Positions 7,517 through 16,515 of a stretch of DNA of 64,000 nt are shown here, in pieces (position 1 is the stretch's first letter; each line of letters opens with the position of its first letter). The position numbers were made by a program, and so were the translations under genes. This stretch comes from an uncultured Lachnospiraceae bacterium (GTDB lineage: Bacteria > Bacillota > Clostridia > Lachnospirales > Lachnospiraceae), in NCBI GenBank assembly GCA_947626915.1, contig CANQUA010000001.1, positions 1-64,000 on the forward strand, in the 5' to 3' direction. A model generated the notes under the pieces. It was not told the origin of the DNA, did not search any database, and saw only the letters and a program-made list of their open reading frames with translations.

Positions 7517-8905
7517 ATGAAGCACGAAAGCAAGATCCCGTACAAAATTTATCTGGAAGAGAGTGAGATGCCGACATCCTGGTACAATATGCGCGCAGAC
7601 ATGAAGAACAAGCCGGCTCCGCTTCTGAATCCCGGCACGCTGAAGCCCATGACGTTTGAGGAGCTGCGGGGCGTGTTCTGTGACGACCTGGTCCGGCAGG
7701 AGCTGGACGATACCACCGCTTATGTGGAGATTCCGGAAGAAATCCGTGAATTTTACAAAATGTACCGGCCGTCGCCGCTGGTCCGCGCTTATTGTCTGGA
7801 GGAGAAGCTGCAGACGCCGGCGAAGATCTATTATAAATTTGAGGGAAATAATACCAGCGGAAGCCACAAACTGAATTCCGCCATTGCGCAGGCGTATTAC
7901 GCGAAAAAGCAGGGGCTGAAGGGCGTGACCACCGAGACGGGGGCCGGACAGTGGGGCACGGCGCTTTCCATGGCCTGCGCTTATCTGGGGCTGGACTGCA
8001 AAGTGTATATGGTGAAGGTCTCCTATGAGCAGAAGCCGTTCCGCCGCGAGGTGATGCGGACTTACGGCGCTTCCGTGACGCCGTCTCCGTCCATGGAGAC
8101 CGAGGTGGGCCGCAAGATCCTGGCGGAGCATCCGGGAACCACCGGAAGCCTGGGATGCGCGATCTCCGAAGCGGTCGAGGTGGCGACGACGAACGAGGGT
8201 TACCGTTACGTGCTGGGAAGCGTTTTGAACCAGGTGCTCCTGCATCAGTCGGTGATCGGCCTGGAGTCCAAGATCGCGATGGACAAATACGGCATCACGC
8301 CGGACATCATCATCGGCTGCGCCGGCGGCGGTTCCAACCTGGGCGGACTGATTGCCCCGTTTATGGGAGAGAAGCTGCGCGGCGAAAAGGATTACCGGAT
8401 CATCGCGGTAGAGCCGGCTTCCTGCCCCAGCTTTACGAGAGGTAAATTCGCTTACGATTTCTGTGATACCGGCATGATCTGCCCGCTGGCGAAGATGTAT
8501 ACGCTGGGCAGCGGCTTCATTCCGTCGCCGAATCACGCGGGCGGACTGCGGTTCCACGGCATGAGCACGATCCTGTCCCAGCTGTACCATGATGGTCTGA
8601 TGGAGGCCACTTCCGTGGAGCAGACCTCCGTCTTCGACGCGGCGGAGATGTTCGCGAGAGTCGAGGGAATCCTTCCGGCTCCCGAGAGCGCGCACGCGAT
8701 CCGCGTAGCCATCGACGAAGCTCTGAAGTGCAAGGAGACCGGTGAGGAGAAGACGATTCTCTTCGGCCTGACCGGCACCGGCTATTTCGATCTGGTGGCC
8801 TATGAAAAATACAACAACGGCGAGATGGGCGATTATATCCCGACGGATGCGGATCTGCAGAAAGGCTTTGACGGGATCCCGAAATTCCCGGGAAATGAGT
8901 TTTAA
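7517..8905 (+). CDS. trpB: Tryptophan synthase beta chain, TrpB2 type
   Basis: A 462-residue pyridoxal-phosphate enzyme converting indole and serine to tryptophan. Length and the long N-terminal part (MPTSWYNMRADM and similar) mark the TrpB2 subgroup rather than canonical TrpB (about 400 residues). The PLP lysine lies in NTSGSHKLNSA and the phosphate-binding loop in GCAGGGSN. I chose ATG 7517, preceded by GGAGG; an upstream in-frame start at 7442 would lie at the terminator. No trpA or other trp gene is nearby, so it may salvage indole or work with a distant TrpA. A Trp-specific T-box precedes it, linking expression directly to tRNA-Trp charging. Confidence 0.93.
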   Translation: MKHESKIPYKIYLEESEMPTSWYNMRADMKNKPAPLLNPGTLKPMTFEELRGVFCDDLVRQELDDTTAYVEIPEEIREFYKMYRPSPLVRAYCLEEKLQTPAKIYYKFEGNNTSGSHKLNSAIAQAYYAKKQGLKGVTTETGAGQWGTALSMACAYLGLDCKVYMVKVSYEQKPFRREVMRTYGASVTPSPSMETEVGRKILAEHPGTTGSLGCAISEAVEVATTNEGYRYVLGSVLNQVLLHQSVIGLESKIAMDKYGITPDIIIGCAGGGSNLGGLIAPFMGEKLRGEKDYRIIAVEPASCPSFTRGKFAYDFCDTGMICPLAKMYTLGSGFIPSPNHAGGLRFHGMSTILSQLYHDGLMEATSVEQTSVFDAAEMFARVEGILPAPESAHAIRVAIDEALKCKETGEEKTILFGLTGTGYFDLVAYEKYNNGEMGDYIPTDADLQKGFDGIPKFPGNEF

Positions 8906-8932
8906 TCGAACCGGGCGGCAGGCATAAAAGAG

Positions 8933-8983
8933 GCCCGGGACCTGTTAAATTTCCGGTATTTCGGTTCAGACAGGTTCCCGGGC
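8933..8983. terminator. Inverted repeat after trpB
   Basis: GCCCGGGACCTG (8933-8944) pairs with CAGGTTCCCGGGC (8971-8983) with one bulged T. No T run follows, so it may protect the 3' end of the mRNA rather than terminate by itself. Confidence 0.5.
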
Positions 8984-9001
8984 AGTGTGAAGATGCAGCT
9001 G

Positions 9002-9053
9002 AAAATCCCGAAATCACGAACGTTTTTGGAAAACGGCATGATTTCGGGATTTT
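9002..9053. terminator. Bidirectional terminator between trpB and thiC
   Basis: AAAATCCCGAAATCA (9002-9016) pairs with TGATTTCGGGATTTT (9039-9053). A T run follows on both strands, so the hairpin can stop both convergent operons. It overlaps the end of thiC by a few bases only. Confidence 0.85.
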
Positions 9054-9057
9054 TTCA

Positions 9058-10413
9058 TTACAGGATATCGATGTATTCCCCTGCCAGCGCCTTGTTCATG
9101 CTGCGGACCGCGCAGAATTTGCCGCACATGCTGCAGGTGTCGCTGTGGTCGTCTTCCGGGAGACGGTCGTTGCGGATGGCTTTGGCGGTTTCCGCGTCCA
9201 GAGCGCAGGCAAACTGGGCGTCCCAGTCCAGCTTCCGTCTGGCGTCCGCCATCCGGTCGTCGATGTCCCTGGCTCCCGGGATTCCTTTGGCGATGTCCGC
9301 CGCGTGGGCCGCGATCTTGGAAGCGATGATACCCTGGCGGACGTCCTGCACGTTGGGCAGCGCCAGATGTTCCGCAGGGGTCACGTAGCAGAGGAATGCG
9401 GCTCCGCTCATGGCGGCCACAGCGCCCCCGATGGCCGCGGTGATGTGGTCGTAGCCGGGAGCGATATCGGTGACGATGGGGCCCAGTACGTAGAACGGAG
9501 CGCCCATGCAGATGCTCTGCTGGATCTCCATATTGGCGGCCACCTGGTTCAACGGCACATGGCCCGGTCCCTCCACCATAACCTGCACGTTGTGGTCCCA
9601 GGCCCGCTTCGTCAGTTCACCCAGGCGCACCAGCTCTTCAATCTGGCACACGTCTCCGGCGTCGGCTAAGCATCCCGGACGGCAGGCATCCCCGAGAGAG
9701 ATCGTCACATCGTACTGTTCGCAGATATCCAGGATCTCATCATAATATTCGTAGAACGGATTTTCCTGGCCGGTCATGGTCATCCAGGCGAAAACCAGGC
9801 TGCCGCCGCGGCTGACGATATTCATTTTCCGTTTGTGACTGCGGATCTGGTCGATGGTTTTCCGGGTGATGCCGCAGTGCAGCGTGACGAAATCCACGCC
9901 GTCCTCCGCATGGAGCCGCACGACGTCGATAAAATCTTTGGCGGTCAGGGTCGCCAGATCCCTCTGGTAATGGATCACGCTGTCATAGACGGGGACCGTT
10001 CCGATCATTGCGGGGCATTCGCCGGTCAGTTTCTGACGGAACGGCTGGGTGTTGCCGTGGCTGGACAGGTCCATGATCGCCTCTGCGCCCAGATCGACGG
10101 CGCTTAAGACTTTCTGCATTTCAATGGAATAGTCCTTGCAGTCGCGGGATACGCCCAGGTTGACGTTGATCTTCGTCCGAAGCATGCTTCCGATGCCTTC
10201 CGGATTCAGGCAGGTATGGCGTTTGTTGGCGGGGATAACCGCTTTTCCCTCGGCCATCAGCTGCATCAGCCGGTCTGCCGGCATGTGTTCTTTTTTCGCC
10301 ACAGTTTCCATCTGCGGCGTAAGGATTCCTTTTCTCGCCGCGTCCATCTGCGTCGTATACTGTCCGGATGCGGCATCTGCGCTGACGGCAGCGTTTGTCA
10401 TGGATTCTCCCAT
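9058..10413 (-). CDS. thiC: Phosphomethylpyrimidine synthase ThiC (or ThiC-like)
   Basis: A 451-residue non-canonical radical-SAM enzyme. ThiC rearranges aminoimidazole ribotide into hydroxymethylpyrimidine phosphate for thiamine. Family blocks are clear: NVNLGVSRDC, GAEAIMDLSSHGN, DFVTLHCGIT, EGPGHVPLNQVAANM and the C-terminal cluster CSMCGKFC. The cluster spacing here is C-x2-C-x3-C, one residue shorter than the C-x2-C-x4-C I know from proteobacterial ThiC. ATG 10411-10413 has AGGAGGAATAAAC upstream; longer in-frame readings lack support. No other thiamine gene and no TPP riboswitch are visible nearby. ThiC paralogs (BzaA/BzaB/BzaF) make hydroxybenzimidazole for cobamides, so that role cannot be excluded. 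It lies 89 bp after pepC and is probably co-transcribed. Confidence 0.85.
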   Translation of the reverse strand: MGESMTNAAVSADAASGQYTTQMDAARKGILTPQMETVAKKEHMPADRLMQLMAEGKAVIPANKRHTCLNPEGIGSMLRTKINVNLGVSRDCKDYSIEMQKVLSAVDLGAEAIMDLSSHGNTQPFRQKLTGECPAMIGTVPVYDSVIHYQRDLATLTAKDFIDVVRLHAEDGVDFVTLHCGITRKTIDQIRSHKRKMNIVSRGGSLVFAWMTMTGQENPFYEYYDEILDICEQYDVTISLGDACRPGCLADAGDVCQIEELVRLGELTKRAWDHNVQVMVEGPGHVPLNQVAANMEIQQSICMGAPFYVLGPIVTDIAPGYDHITAAIGGAVAAMSGAAFLCYVTPAEHLALPNVQDVRQGIIASKIAAHAADIAKGIPGARDIDDRMADARRKLDWDAQFACALDAETAKAIRNDRLPEDDHSDTCSMCGKFCAVRSMNKALAGEYIDIL

Positions 10414-10502
10414 GTTTATTCCTCCTTGTGTGTTATGGGTTTGCGATCGCATATGTGCGGCGGCGAAAAACGGCGTCCGTGACCAGCCGCCTGCATCTGC
10501 TC

Positions 10503-11837
10503 TTATGCCAGCGATCCCATCGGATCCCACGGCTTTAATACAATGGTTTCCGTATCGAGGACTGCCAGCTGCGCTTCGTTCAGGTATTTTTTATGAATAA
10601 CCACCTGATACATATATTCGGTAAACCATTCGTCGCTCATGACGAAATAGCCTTTTTGTCCGGAAGTGTCTCCCCAGCTGTTCTCCACTCTCCAGCGGAT
10701 CGGGTTCCCGTCCGCGTCCTGATGAACGCCCAGGAACACCATGGCGTGGGTCATCTGGCTCTGACCGTAATCCAGACGTTCCGCTTTGGTCATAGGAAGG
10801 CGGATCTGAAGCGTTTCTTCAAAATCGAAGATGCCGGGATCCATAATGCCGCTGTCTCTCTCCACGTAGGGTCCCATATCGCAGCCAAACCAGACGGGTT
10901 CGCCGTCCTTCAGCTGAGCGATGGCCGCCGCTTTCAGCTCTTCTGCCGGAAGATTGATGTAGCAGACCGGCGTGCCTTCCTTTACGTTGCCCAGCATTTT
11001 CACCGTATAGCGGTGATAGAACGGTTTGTCGGCGGTGGGGGCGTTGATCAGGCTTATGTAATCATGGAGATCCATATCCACGTATTTATGGAAGAATTCC
11101 AGGGGCGTCAGGCCGCGGTCCTGGATGAAATGATCGTCTTTGTCCCGAACCTCAAAATCTACGGTTTTCGGCGGTTCGCCCAGGCTGATGCAGAGGATGC
11201 GGTAAACCTCCTCCATCATTTTGGTCTTGGCAGCATCCAGAGCGCCGGCGTCTGCGCCGCCTGCGGCAAGTTTGCGCAACTGGCAGGCATCGCCCCGCAG
11301 CAGTTCGTTTAAAAGACGGTTCGTCTCGCGGGTGCTCTCAGAGCCTGCGGATTCCGGCATGGACGTTTTGGGCACCACGCCGTATTTACTGACCAGATTC
11401 GCCATCATGTCCCACTGCCCGCCGTCGCCGATGGGAGAGGAGAGAAGAAAATCCAGGGTGCGGCTGCCGGTGGGTTCGTCCAGGGTATCCAGAATATTCT
11501 CTAAAAACCAGTTGGCCTTCTCGAGAATGTCCCAGAAATGCATATAATTCTGCGATAATTCGAAATCTTTCAGATTGCATTTCTGAATGATACGGTAGCG
11601 CATCACATTCATGGCGGCAAACAGCCAGCAGCGTCCGCTCTGCTTCTGATTCGTGATCGAACCTTGTTTGAGTGAAAGCGAATACATATGAATGTTCTGA
11701 CGAATCGAGGAATGATTGCGGCAGCTTTTGTTTAAACCGTTGGTCATGACGGCGTTGCAGGCGGTCTGGTTCTGGGGATCCGCATGGAATGCCTGACTGT
11801 ACTGACCAAGAAGGGTCTGAGTGATCTCCTTGCTCAT
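10503..11837 (-). CDS. pepC: Aminopeptidase C (bleomycin hydrolase family)
   Basis: A 444-residue papain-fold cysteine aminopeptidase (family C1B) that trims N-terminal residues from peptides in the cytosol, normally as a hexamer with the active sites inside. The catalytic cysteine lies in QKQSGRCWLFAAMN, the histidine in MTHAMVFLG and the asparagine in VENSWGDTSG, in canonical order. Length matches the family (about 440-450). ATG 11835-11837 follows AAGGAGGACATACC; a start nine codons upstream has no such site. It is the first gene of a minus-strand transcript that continues into thiC. Confidence 0.94.
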   Translation of the reverse strand: MSKEITQTLLGQYSQAFHADPQNQTACNAVMTNGLNKSCRNHSSIRQNIHMYSLSLKQGSITNQKQSGRCWLFAAMNVMRYRIIQKCNLKDFELSQNYMHFWDILEKANWFLENILDTLDEPTGSRTLDFLLSSPIGDGGQWDMMANLVSKYGVVPKTSMPESAGSESTRETNRLLNELLRGDACQLRKLAAGGADAGALDAAKTKMMEEVYRILCISLGEPPKTVDFEVRDKDDHFIQDRGLTPLEFFHKYVDMDLHDYISLINAPTADKPFYHRYTVKMLGNVKEGTPVCYINLPAEELKAAAIAQLKDGEPVWFGCDMGPYVERDSGIMDPGIFDFEETLQIRLPMTKAERLDYGQSQMTHAMVFLGVHQDADGNPIRWRVENSWGDTSGQKGYFVMSDEWFTEYMYQVVIHKKYLNEAQLAVLDTETIVLKPWDPMGSLA

Positions 11838-11891
11838 CGGTATGTCCTCCTTTAGGGTGTGCATTTGTATAATTTATGAAACCTGTTTTTT

Positions 11892-11920
11892 ACTATATCA
11901 CGAAAAAAAAAGAATGTAAA
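11892..11920 (-). promoter_or_regulatory. Promoter of pepC-thiC
   Basis: On the minus strand TTTACA (plus strand 11915-11920) and TATAGT (plus strand 11892-11897) are 17 bp apart, about 55 bp before the pepC start. A T-rich spacer lies between them. Further upstream a perfect 9-bp hairpin (11971-11994) stands between the divergent genes. Confidence 0.6.
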
Positions 11921-12078
11921 TAAAAATAACGGCCGCAGACAGAAATGAAAAAGCGAGAAGGACCGTCCGTAAGCGCAGGAGAACGCCTGCGCTTCCCGGA
12001 GCAAAACGGTTTTATTTCCCTTTGCCCGGGAGAAACGAGGGCATATGAAGCGCGCATGAAAATTCTGAAAAATTTGGC

Positions 12079-12107
12079 TGTTCAAACAGGAAATAACGTG
12101 CTATAAT
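12079..12107 (+). promoter_or_regulatory. Promoter of the sugar isomerase/oxidoreductase/esterase operon
   Basis: A perfect TATAAT (12102-12107) has TGTTCA (12079-12084) 17 bp upstream. It lies 50 bp before the first gene of the operon. Confidence 0.55.
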
Positions 12108-12156
12108 GAGACGACTGACAATATAGCAGTTCATTTGTGGAAAGGACAGGTATTTT

Positions 12157-13002
12157 ATGAAAATTGGTGTGACAGTCAAACTGGATTCCATGGACGGCAT
12201 CTCAGAACGCCTGGATCATCTGCTGGAGGAGGGCTTTACCACCTGTCAGCTGGTGTCGTGGAATCCGGCGGTTTGGACGGAGGAAAACGCGGAAGTGCTT
12301 CGCGGGCTTCTGGAGGAGAAGCGGGTGGCTCCGTCTGCGTTCTGGTGCGGCTGGGAAGGTCCGAAGGTCTGGAATTTTTATGAGGGACAGGCGACGCTGG
12401 GACTGGTGCCGCCGCAGTACCGGGAGGCGAGAATCAAAAACCTCTGCGATGGAGCGGATTTTGCGAAACGTCTGGGCCTTACGGATGTCGTGACGCACAT
12501 GGGCTTTATTCCGGAGAATCCGCTGGATGCAAACTTCCAGCCTTTTTGCGGGGCGGTGCGGCAGGTGGCGGAGCATCTGGCGGCCAACGGGCAGTACCTT
12601 TTGTTTGAAACGGGGCAGGAAACGCCGGTGACGATGCTCCGCTGTTTTGAGACTGTGGGCACGGACAATCTGGCCGTGAACCTGGATACGGCCAATCTGA
12701 TCCTGTACGGGCGCGCGAATCCCGTGGACGCGCTGGATGTGTTTGGGAAATACGTCCGCAATCTTCACGCCAAGGACGGTTTTTATCCCACGAACGGACA
12801 TGACCTGGGCCGGGAGGTTCCGCTGGGCGAGGGCAAGGTGGATTTTGCCGCGCTGTTTCGAAAGCTGCGGGAACTGGGGTACGATTCCCATGTAACGATC
12901 GAGAGGGAGATATCTGGGGAACAGCAGATTAAGGATATCCGGAAAGCGAAAAAGTATCTGGAAACATTGATTGAAGAAATATACGGAGGATGCGGATGTT
13001 AA
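12157..13002 (+). CDS. Sugar phosphate isomerase/epimerase (TIM barrel)
   Basis: A 281-residue protein of the xylose isomerase-like TIM-barrel/AP-endonuclease-2 superfamily, which isomerises or epimerises free or phosphorylated sugars using a divalent metal. Segments that usually supply metal ligands are present: LFETGQETP, VNLDTANLILYG, NLHAKDGFYP and the C-terminal VTIEREISG. It overlaps the next gene (Gfo/Idh/MocA oxidoreductase) by 7 bp, and that pairing is common in inositol and unusual-sugar pathways. ATG 12157 follows GGAAAGGACAGG. Substrate not predictable from sequence. Confidence 0.85.
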   Translation: MKIGVTVKLDSMDGISERLDHLLEEGFTTCQLVSWNPAVWTEENAEVLRGLLEEKRVAPSAFWCGWEGPKVWNFYEGQATLGLVPPQYREARIKNLCDGADFAKRLGLTDVVTHMGFIPENPLDANFQPFCGAVRQVAEHLAANGQYLLFETGQETPVTMLRCFETVGTDNLAVNLDTANLILYGRANPVDALDVFGKYVRNLHAKDGFYPTNGHDLGREVPLGEGKVDFAALFRKLRELGYDSHVTIEREISGEQQIKDIRKAKKYLETLIEEIYGGCGC

Positions 13003-13973
13003 GAGTAGGAATCTTGGGAACGGGCGGCATCAGCGGCGCGCACGTAAGGGGCTGGCAGTCTGTGGCGGACGCGCGGATCACGGCGCTCTGCGATATCCGT
13101 CCGGAGCAGATGGAACGCTATGGCGGGCTTGCGGCTGCCGAGTATACGGACGCGGACGAGATGCTGGAAAAAGAGCAGCTGGATATACTGGATATTTGTC
13201 TGCCCACGTATCTGCATGTTGAATATTCGCTTAAGGCCCTGGAGCGAGGGATCCATGTCCTCTGTGAGAAGCCGATTTCCCTGCGGACGGAGGATGTGGC
13301 GAAGGTATACGAGGCGGCGCGGAAAAACGGAGCCAGGTTCATGGTGGCGCAGGTAGTGCGTTTCTGGCCGGAATACGCCGCGGTGAAGGAACTGTATGAG
13401 AGCCAGAAATACGGAAAGCTTCTGTCCGGCAGCATGTCCCGGCTGGGCGTTTATCCCAGGTGGGGCCGCAGCTGGTACCTGGATGAGAGTTTAAGCGGGC
13501 TGGTGCCCTTTGACCTGCATATTCATGATGCGGATTTTCTGGTCGATACCTTCGGAGAACCGGAGCGGATCATGACGCATCGGAGCAAAAGGCCGGAGCA
13601 GGATTATCTGTCGGTGGTTTACGAATATAAGGATTTCTTTGTGACGGCGGAGGCTTCCTGGTATGCCGCGGCTTATCCGTTCCAGTTTTCGTTCCGCTTC
13701 CAGTTCGAACATGCGGTGGTGGCGAGAGAAAACGGGAAAATGATGGTGTATGAAGAGAATGCGGAAGGCCGGGAACTGAATTTCGGCGCGAATGCGTCTG
13801 ACGGCGTGCAGGCGCTGGGGCTGCCGTCTACCGACGCGTACGGCAATGAGATTCGTTATTTTGCAGGCTGCGTCAGGGAGAATAAGCCGGTGGAAAGAGT
13901 GACGGAGGAAAGCCTGGAAGCGGTAATCCGGCTCCTGCGCTGCATTTCAGATGAAGGTATCGAGGGTAAATAA
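12996..13973 (+). CDS. Gfo/Idh/MocA family oxidoreductase
   Basis: A 325-residue NAD(P)-dependent sugar or cyclitol dehydrogenase. The N-terminal Rossmann motif is GILGTGGISGAH and the family's conserved lysine is in HVLCEKPISLR (about residue 91). The C-terminal half is the alpha/beta substrate domain with DLHIHDADFL, a variant of the usual D-x-G-x-H-x-x-D. I prefer ATG 12996, which has GGAGG six bases upstream, over ATG 12990, which would start on top of that site. It overlaps the end of the upstream isomerase gene and directly abuts the downstream esterase, so the three are surely one operon. Confidence 0.88.
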   Translation: MLRVGILGTGGISGAHVRGWQSVADARITALCDIRPEQMERYGGLAAAEYTDADEMLEKEQLDILDICLPTYLHVEYSLKALERGIHVLCEKPISLRTEDVAKVYEAARKNGARFMVAQVVRFWPEYAAVKELYESQKYGKLLSGSMSRLGVYPRWGRSWYLDESLSGLVPFDLHIHDADFLVDTFGEPERIMTHRSKRPEQDYLSVVYEYKDFFVTAEASWYAAAYPFQFSFRFQFEHAVVARENGKMMVYEENAEGRELNFGANASDGVQALGLPSTDAYGNEIRYFAGCVRENKPVERVTEESLEAVIRLLRCISDEGIEGK

Positions 13974-14957
13974 ATGCGATTAAGCTGTGAACAGATTGAG
14001 AAAGCCGCGCTGGGAGCGGCGTGGGTTTCGGAAGAGTCAGAGGGCGTGCGCCTGCACCGTTTCACGCAGGAGCAGGAGAAGGTATACATAGGGACTAATT
14101 TTGAAAAGAAAGTGTGGGCCACGGCCGGGATTGTCCTGTCGTTTAAAACGGACAGTCCGCGGATGAGCATGGCGGTCACGGTTTCCGGCGCTTCCACCAG
14201 AAAATTTTTCGCGCATGATGTTTTTTGCGATGGGAAGCTGGCCGGACAGCTGGGAAATCTGGAGTTCGGGCCCGAATATCCTCTGGGAGATTACGAGAAA
14301 ACCTTTGAGCTGGGCGAAGGAATGAAACAGATACGGATCGTGTTTCCGTGGTCCGTGGCCTCGGTGATCCGCAGGCTGGAGCTGGAGGACGGAGCGGCTT
14401 TTATACCGGTGAGGCCGGAAAGCAGAACCGTTTTCTTCGGCGATTCCATTACCCATGGCTATGACGCGCGTTTCCCGTCCAATGCTTATATGGCGGCGAT
14501 CGCGGAGCGGTTGGGAACGGAGGGCTTTAACAAGGCTATCGGCGGCGAGCGTTTCTGCCCGGCCCTGGCGCGGTGCAGGGAAACGTTTACGCCGGATCTC
14601 ATTATCACCGCTTACGGCACCAACGACTGGAGCGGCCTGGAAAAAGAGGTTTTTGAGCGGAATTGCAGGGACTTTTTTAAAGCGCTGCATGAACAGTATC
14701 CGCAGACGCCCGTTTATGCCCTGACGCCGATCTGGCGGAAGGATCTTCATGCGCAGAAGCCGGCGGGCGCTTTTGAAAACGCGGGGAAAATCATCCGGGA
14801 GATGACGGCCCCTTATGAAACCATTACCGTGCTGGACGGATTTGATTTCGTGCCGCATGAAGAAACCTATTTCAGCGACCTGAGGCTTCATCCCAACGAC
14901 GAGGGATTCCGGTTTTATACGGAAAATCTTTGGAAAGCGATAAAAAAACTGGGATAA
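13974..14957 (+). CDS. SGNH/GDSL-family hydrolase (putative carbohydrate esterase)
   Basis: A 327-residue intracellular protein. The first 140 residues form a beta-rich domain; the second part is an SGNH hydrolase with block I FFGDSITHG (catalytic Ser), the block III asparagine in AYGTNDWSG and the final Asp-x-x-His in SDLRLHPND. This layout resembles sugar acetyl-esterases with an N-terminal jelly-roll. The ATG directly follows the stop of the oxidoreductase gene with no gap, so translation is coupled. Together with the isomerase and dehydrogenase it suggests handling of an acylated sugar. Confidence 0.85.
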   Translation: MRLSCEQIEKAALGAAWVSEESEGVRLHRFTQEQEKVYIGTNFEKKVWATAGIVLSFKTDSPRMSMAVTVSGASTRKFFAHDVFCDGKLAGQLGNLEFGPEYPLGDYEKTFELGEGMKQIRIVFPWSVASVIRRLELEDGAAFIPVRPESRTVFFGDSITHGYDARFPSNAYMAAIAERLGTEGFNKAIGGERFCPALARCRETFTPDLIITAYGTNDWSGLEKEVFERNCRDFFKALHEQYPQTPVYALTPIWRKDLHAQKPAGAFENAGKIIREMTAPYETITVLDGFDFVPHEETYFSDLRLHPNDEGFRFYTENLWKAIKKLG

Positions 14958-14997
14958 GCGGCAAAATGGAAGAACGGGTTTGAACCGGAAGGACAGG

Positions 14998-15053
14998 CGG
15001 TTCTCTGTGGGGCTGAGATACGGGAAGAACGCTCAGCTCCACAGGGAGAACCG
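14998..15053. terminator. Long hairpin between convergent genes
   Basis: CGGTTCTC and TGTGGGGCTGAG (from 14998) pair with CTCAGCTCCACAG and GAGAACCG (to 15053), with a 2-nt bulge. It sits between the esterase gene and the convergent asnA and probably serves both transcripts. Confidence 0.6.
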
Positions 15054-15058
15054 GAAGA

Positions 15059-16066
15059 TTACAGCAGGAAGATTTTGTGTTCCGCGCAGGCCCGGCGCAT
15101 TTCTTCCGGCCAGATGCTTGCCTGCACCTCGCCGATATGGGCCCGGTCCAGGAGCAGCATGCAGAGCCGGGACTGGCCGATGCCGCCGCCGATGGTCAGC
15201 GGCAGCTCACCGTTCAGCAGCATCCGGTGGTAAGGAAGGTTTTTTCGTTCCTCGCAGCCGGCTTTTTTTAATTGTTCCATCAGGGAGGTCTCGTCTACGC
15301 GGATGCCCATGCTGGAGATTTCAAGAGCGCAGCCAAGGGTTTCAAACCAAAACAGGATATCGCCGTTCAGCTGCCAGTCGTCGTAGTCCGGAGCGCGCCC
15401 GTCGTGGGGCTGTCCGTTGCTCAGTTTCTCGCCGATCTTCATCAGAAAGACGCAGCCGTGCTCTTTTGTGATCTTATTTTCCCGTTCTTTCGGCGTATCG
15501 TCCGGATACATGGCCTCCAGTTCTTCAGAAGAAATGAAATAGATGTCGTCCGGCAGATGCTTGACAGCCTGGGGATACTTGTACCAGACCTCGTGCTCCA
15601 TGTGCTTGATGATCTTGAAAATATTGCGGACGGTGTCCCGGAGGGTTTCCAGATTGCGCTGTTCTCTGGTGATGACGCGCTCCCAGTCCCACTGGTCCAC
15701 ATAGCAGGAGTGGAGATTGTCGGGGATCTCGTCGCGGCGGATGGCGTTCATATTGGTATAAAGTCCTTCGCCCGGCTTGAAGCCGTACCGGTGCAGGGCC
15801 AGACGTTTCCATTTGGCCAGGGACTGAACGACTTCCACGGTTTCTCCCGGCAGAAAGGCCATATCGAAGGAGACGGGCCGCTCCACGCCGTTTAAGTTGT
15901 CGTTCAGGCCGCTGCTTTTTTCCACAAAGAGAGGAGCGGAAATACGCTCCAGGTTCATTTCGCGGCCGAATTCCTTTTGAAACGTATCTCGTATGTACTT
16001 GATGGCTTCCTGCGTCTCGCGCACGGTCAGCCGCGGATCGTAATGTTCGGGTAAGATCAGATTCAT
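15059..16066 (-). CDS. asnA: Aspartate-ammonia ligase
   Basis: A 335-residue ammonia-dependent asparagine synthetase. It converts aspartate, ammonia and ATP into asparagine, with AMP and pyrophosphate released, and is related to class II aminoacyl-tRNA synthetases. Diagnostic blocks are [19 protein letters not shown] near the N-terminus, [10 protein letters not shown], and [14 protein letters not shown] near the C-terminus. Length matches the family (about 330). ATG 16064-16066 follows AGGAGG; an ORF start 20 codons upstream has none. The leader contains a small CCGGGG/CCCCGG hairpin (about 16093-16110) followed by AAATTTTT, which could act as a weak attenuator. Confidence 0.95.
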   Translation of the reverse strand: MNLILPEHYDPRLTVRETQEAIKYIRDTFQKEFGREMNLERISAPLFVEKSSGLNDNLNGVERPVSFDMAFLPGETVEVVQSLAKWKRLALHRYGFKPGEGLYTNMNAIRRDEIPDNLHSCYVDQWDWERVITREQRNLETLRDTVRNIFKIIKHMEHEVWYKYPQAVKHLPDDIYFISSEELEAMYPDDTPKERENKITKEHGCVFLMKIGEKLSNGQPHDGRAPDYDDWQLNGDILFWFETLGCALEISSMGIRVDETSLMEQLKKAGCEERKNLPYHRMLLNGELPLTIGGGIGQSRLCMLLLDRAHIGEVQASIWPEEMRRACAEHKIFLL

Positions 16067-16131
16067 GTTCAAAAACCTCCTGAAAAATTTGCCGGCCGGG
16101 GAAGAACCCCGGTACCTGCGTAACAAAACCT

Positions 16132-16160
16132 ATTATAATAGAATCCGGAAAAAATAACAA
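16132..16160 (-). promoter_or_regulatory. Promoter of asnA
   Basis: On the minus strand TTGTTA (plus 16155-16160) and TATAAT (plus 16132-16137) are 17 bp apart, 66 bp before the asnA start. Confidence 0.75.
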
Positions 16161-16515
16161 TTACCTTTATGACGGAAACCAAAAGTTGCGCAGTTTAAAA
16201 TATTTTGTCTTTTCATTTTCCGGGGGCTGTAGTATAATGGAAAAGGCATCTTTTTTTGTATGCGGAAAAGATGGACGGCGCAGGTCTCCGGCTGCGGAAT
16301 ACGGCCGGAAACGGGGCCGGGTATCGATTTTACGGTTCCTTTTGGAATATAAAAGGGAAAATATGACAAATATTTTTATAGAATGCAGGATATACGGAAC
16401 GGATTCGATCGTTTTGTCATCTGCGGCGCGGAGAAGAGGCCGCGGGAGATAAAGCGGGGCGGGCAGAGGTTTCTCAGCCCCGATCCGATGAAAATTACGG
16501 GAGAACGAAGAAATT
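16161..16515. other. Intergenic region between asnA and the SH3-NlpC/P60 gene
   Basis: No gene is credible here; an 88-codon open frame (16186-16452) has no ribosome binding site and unnatural composition. A TATAAT at 16233-16238 preceded by a T-rich stretch could start the transcript of the downstream wall hydrolase with a leader of about 270 nt. Confidence 0.4.

Noticed and set aside
10593-11312. 239-codon plus-strand open frame inside pepC
   Set aside because: It is the shadow of a well-supported pepC gene on the other strand and has no family features.
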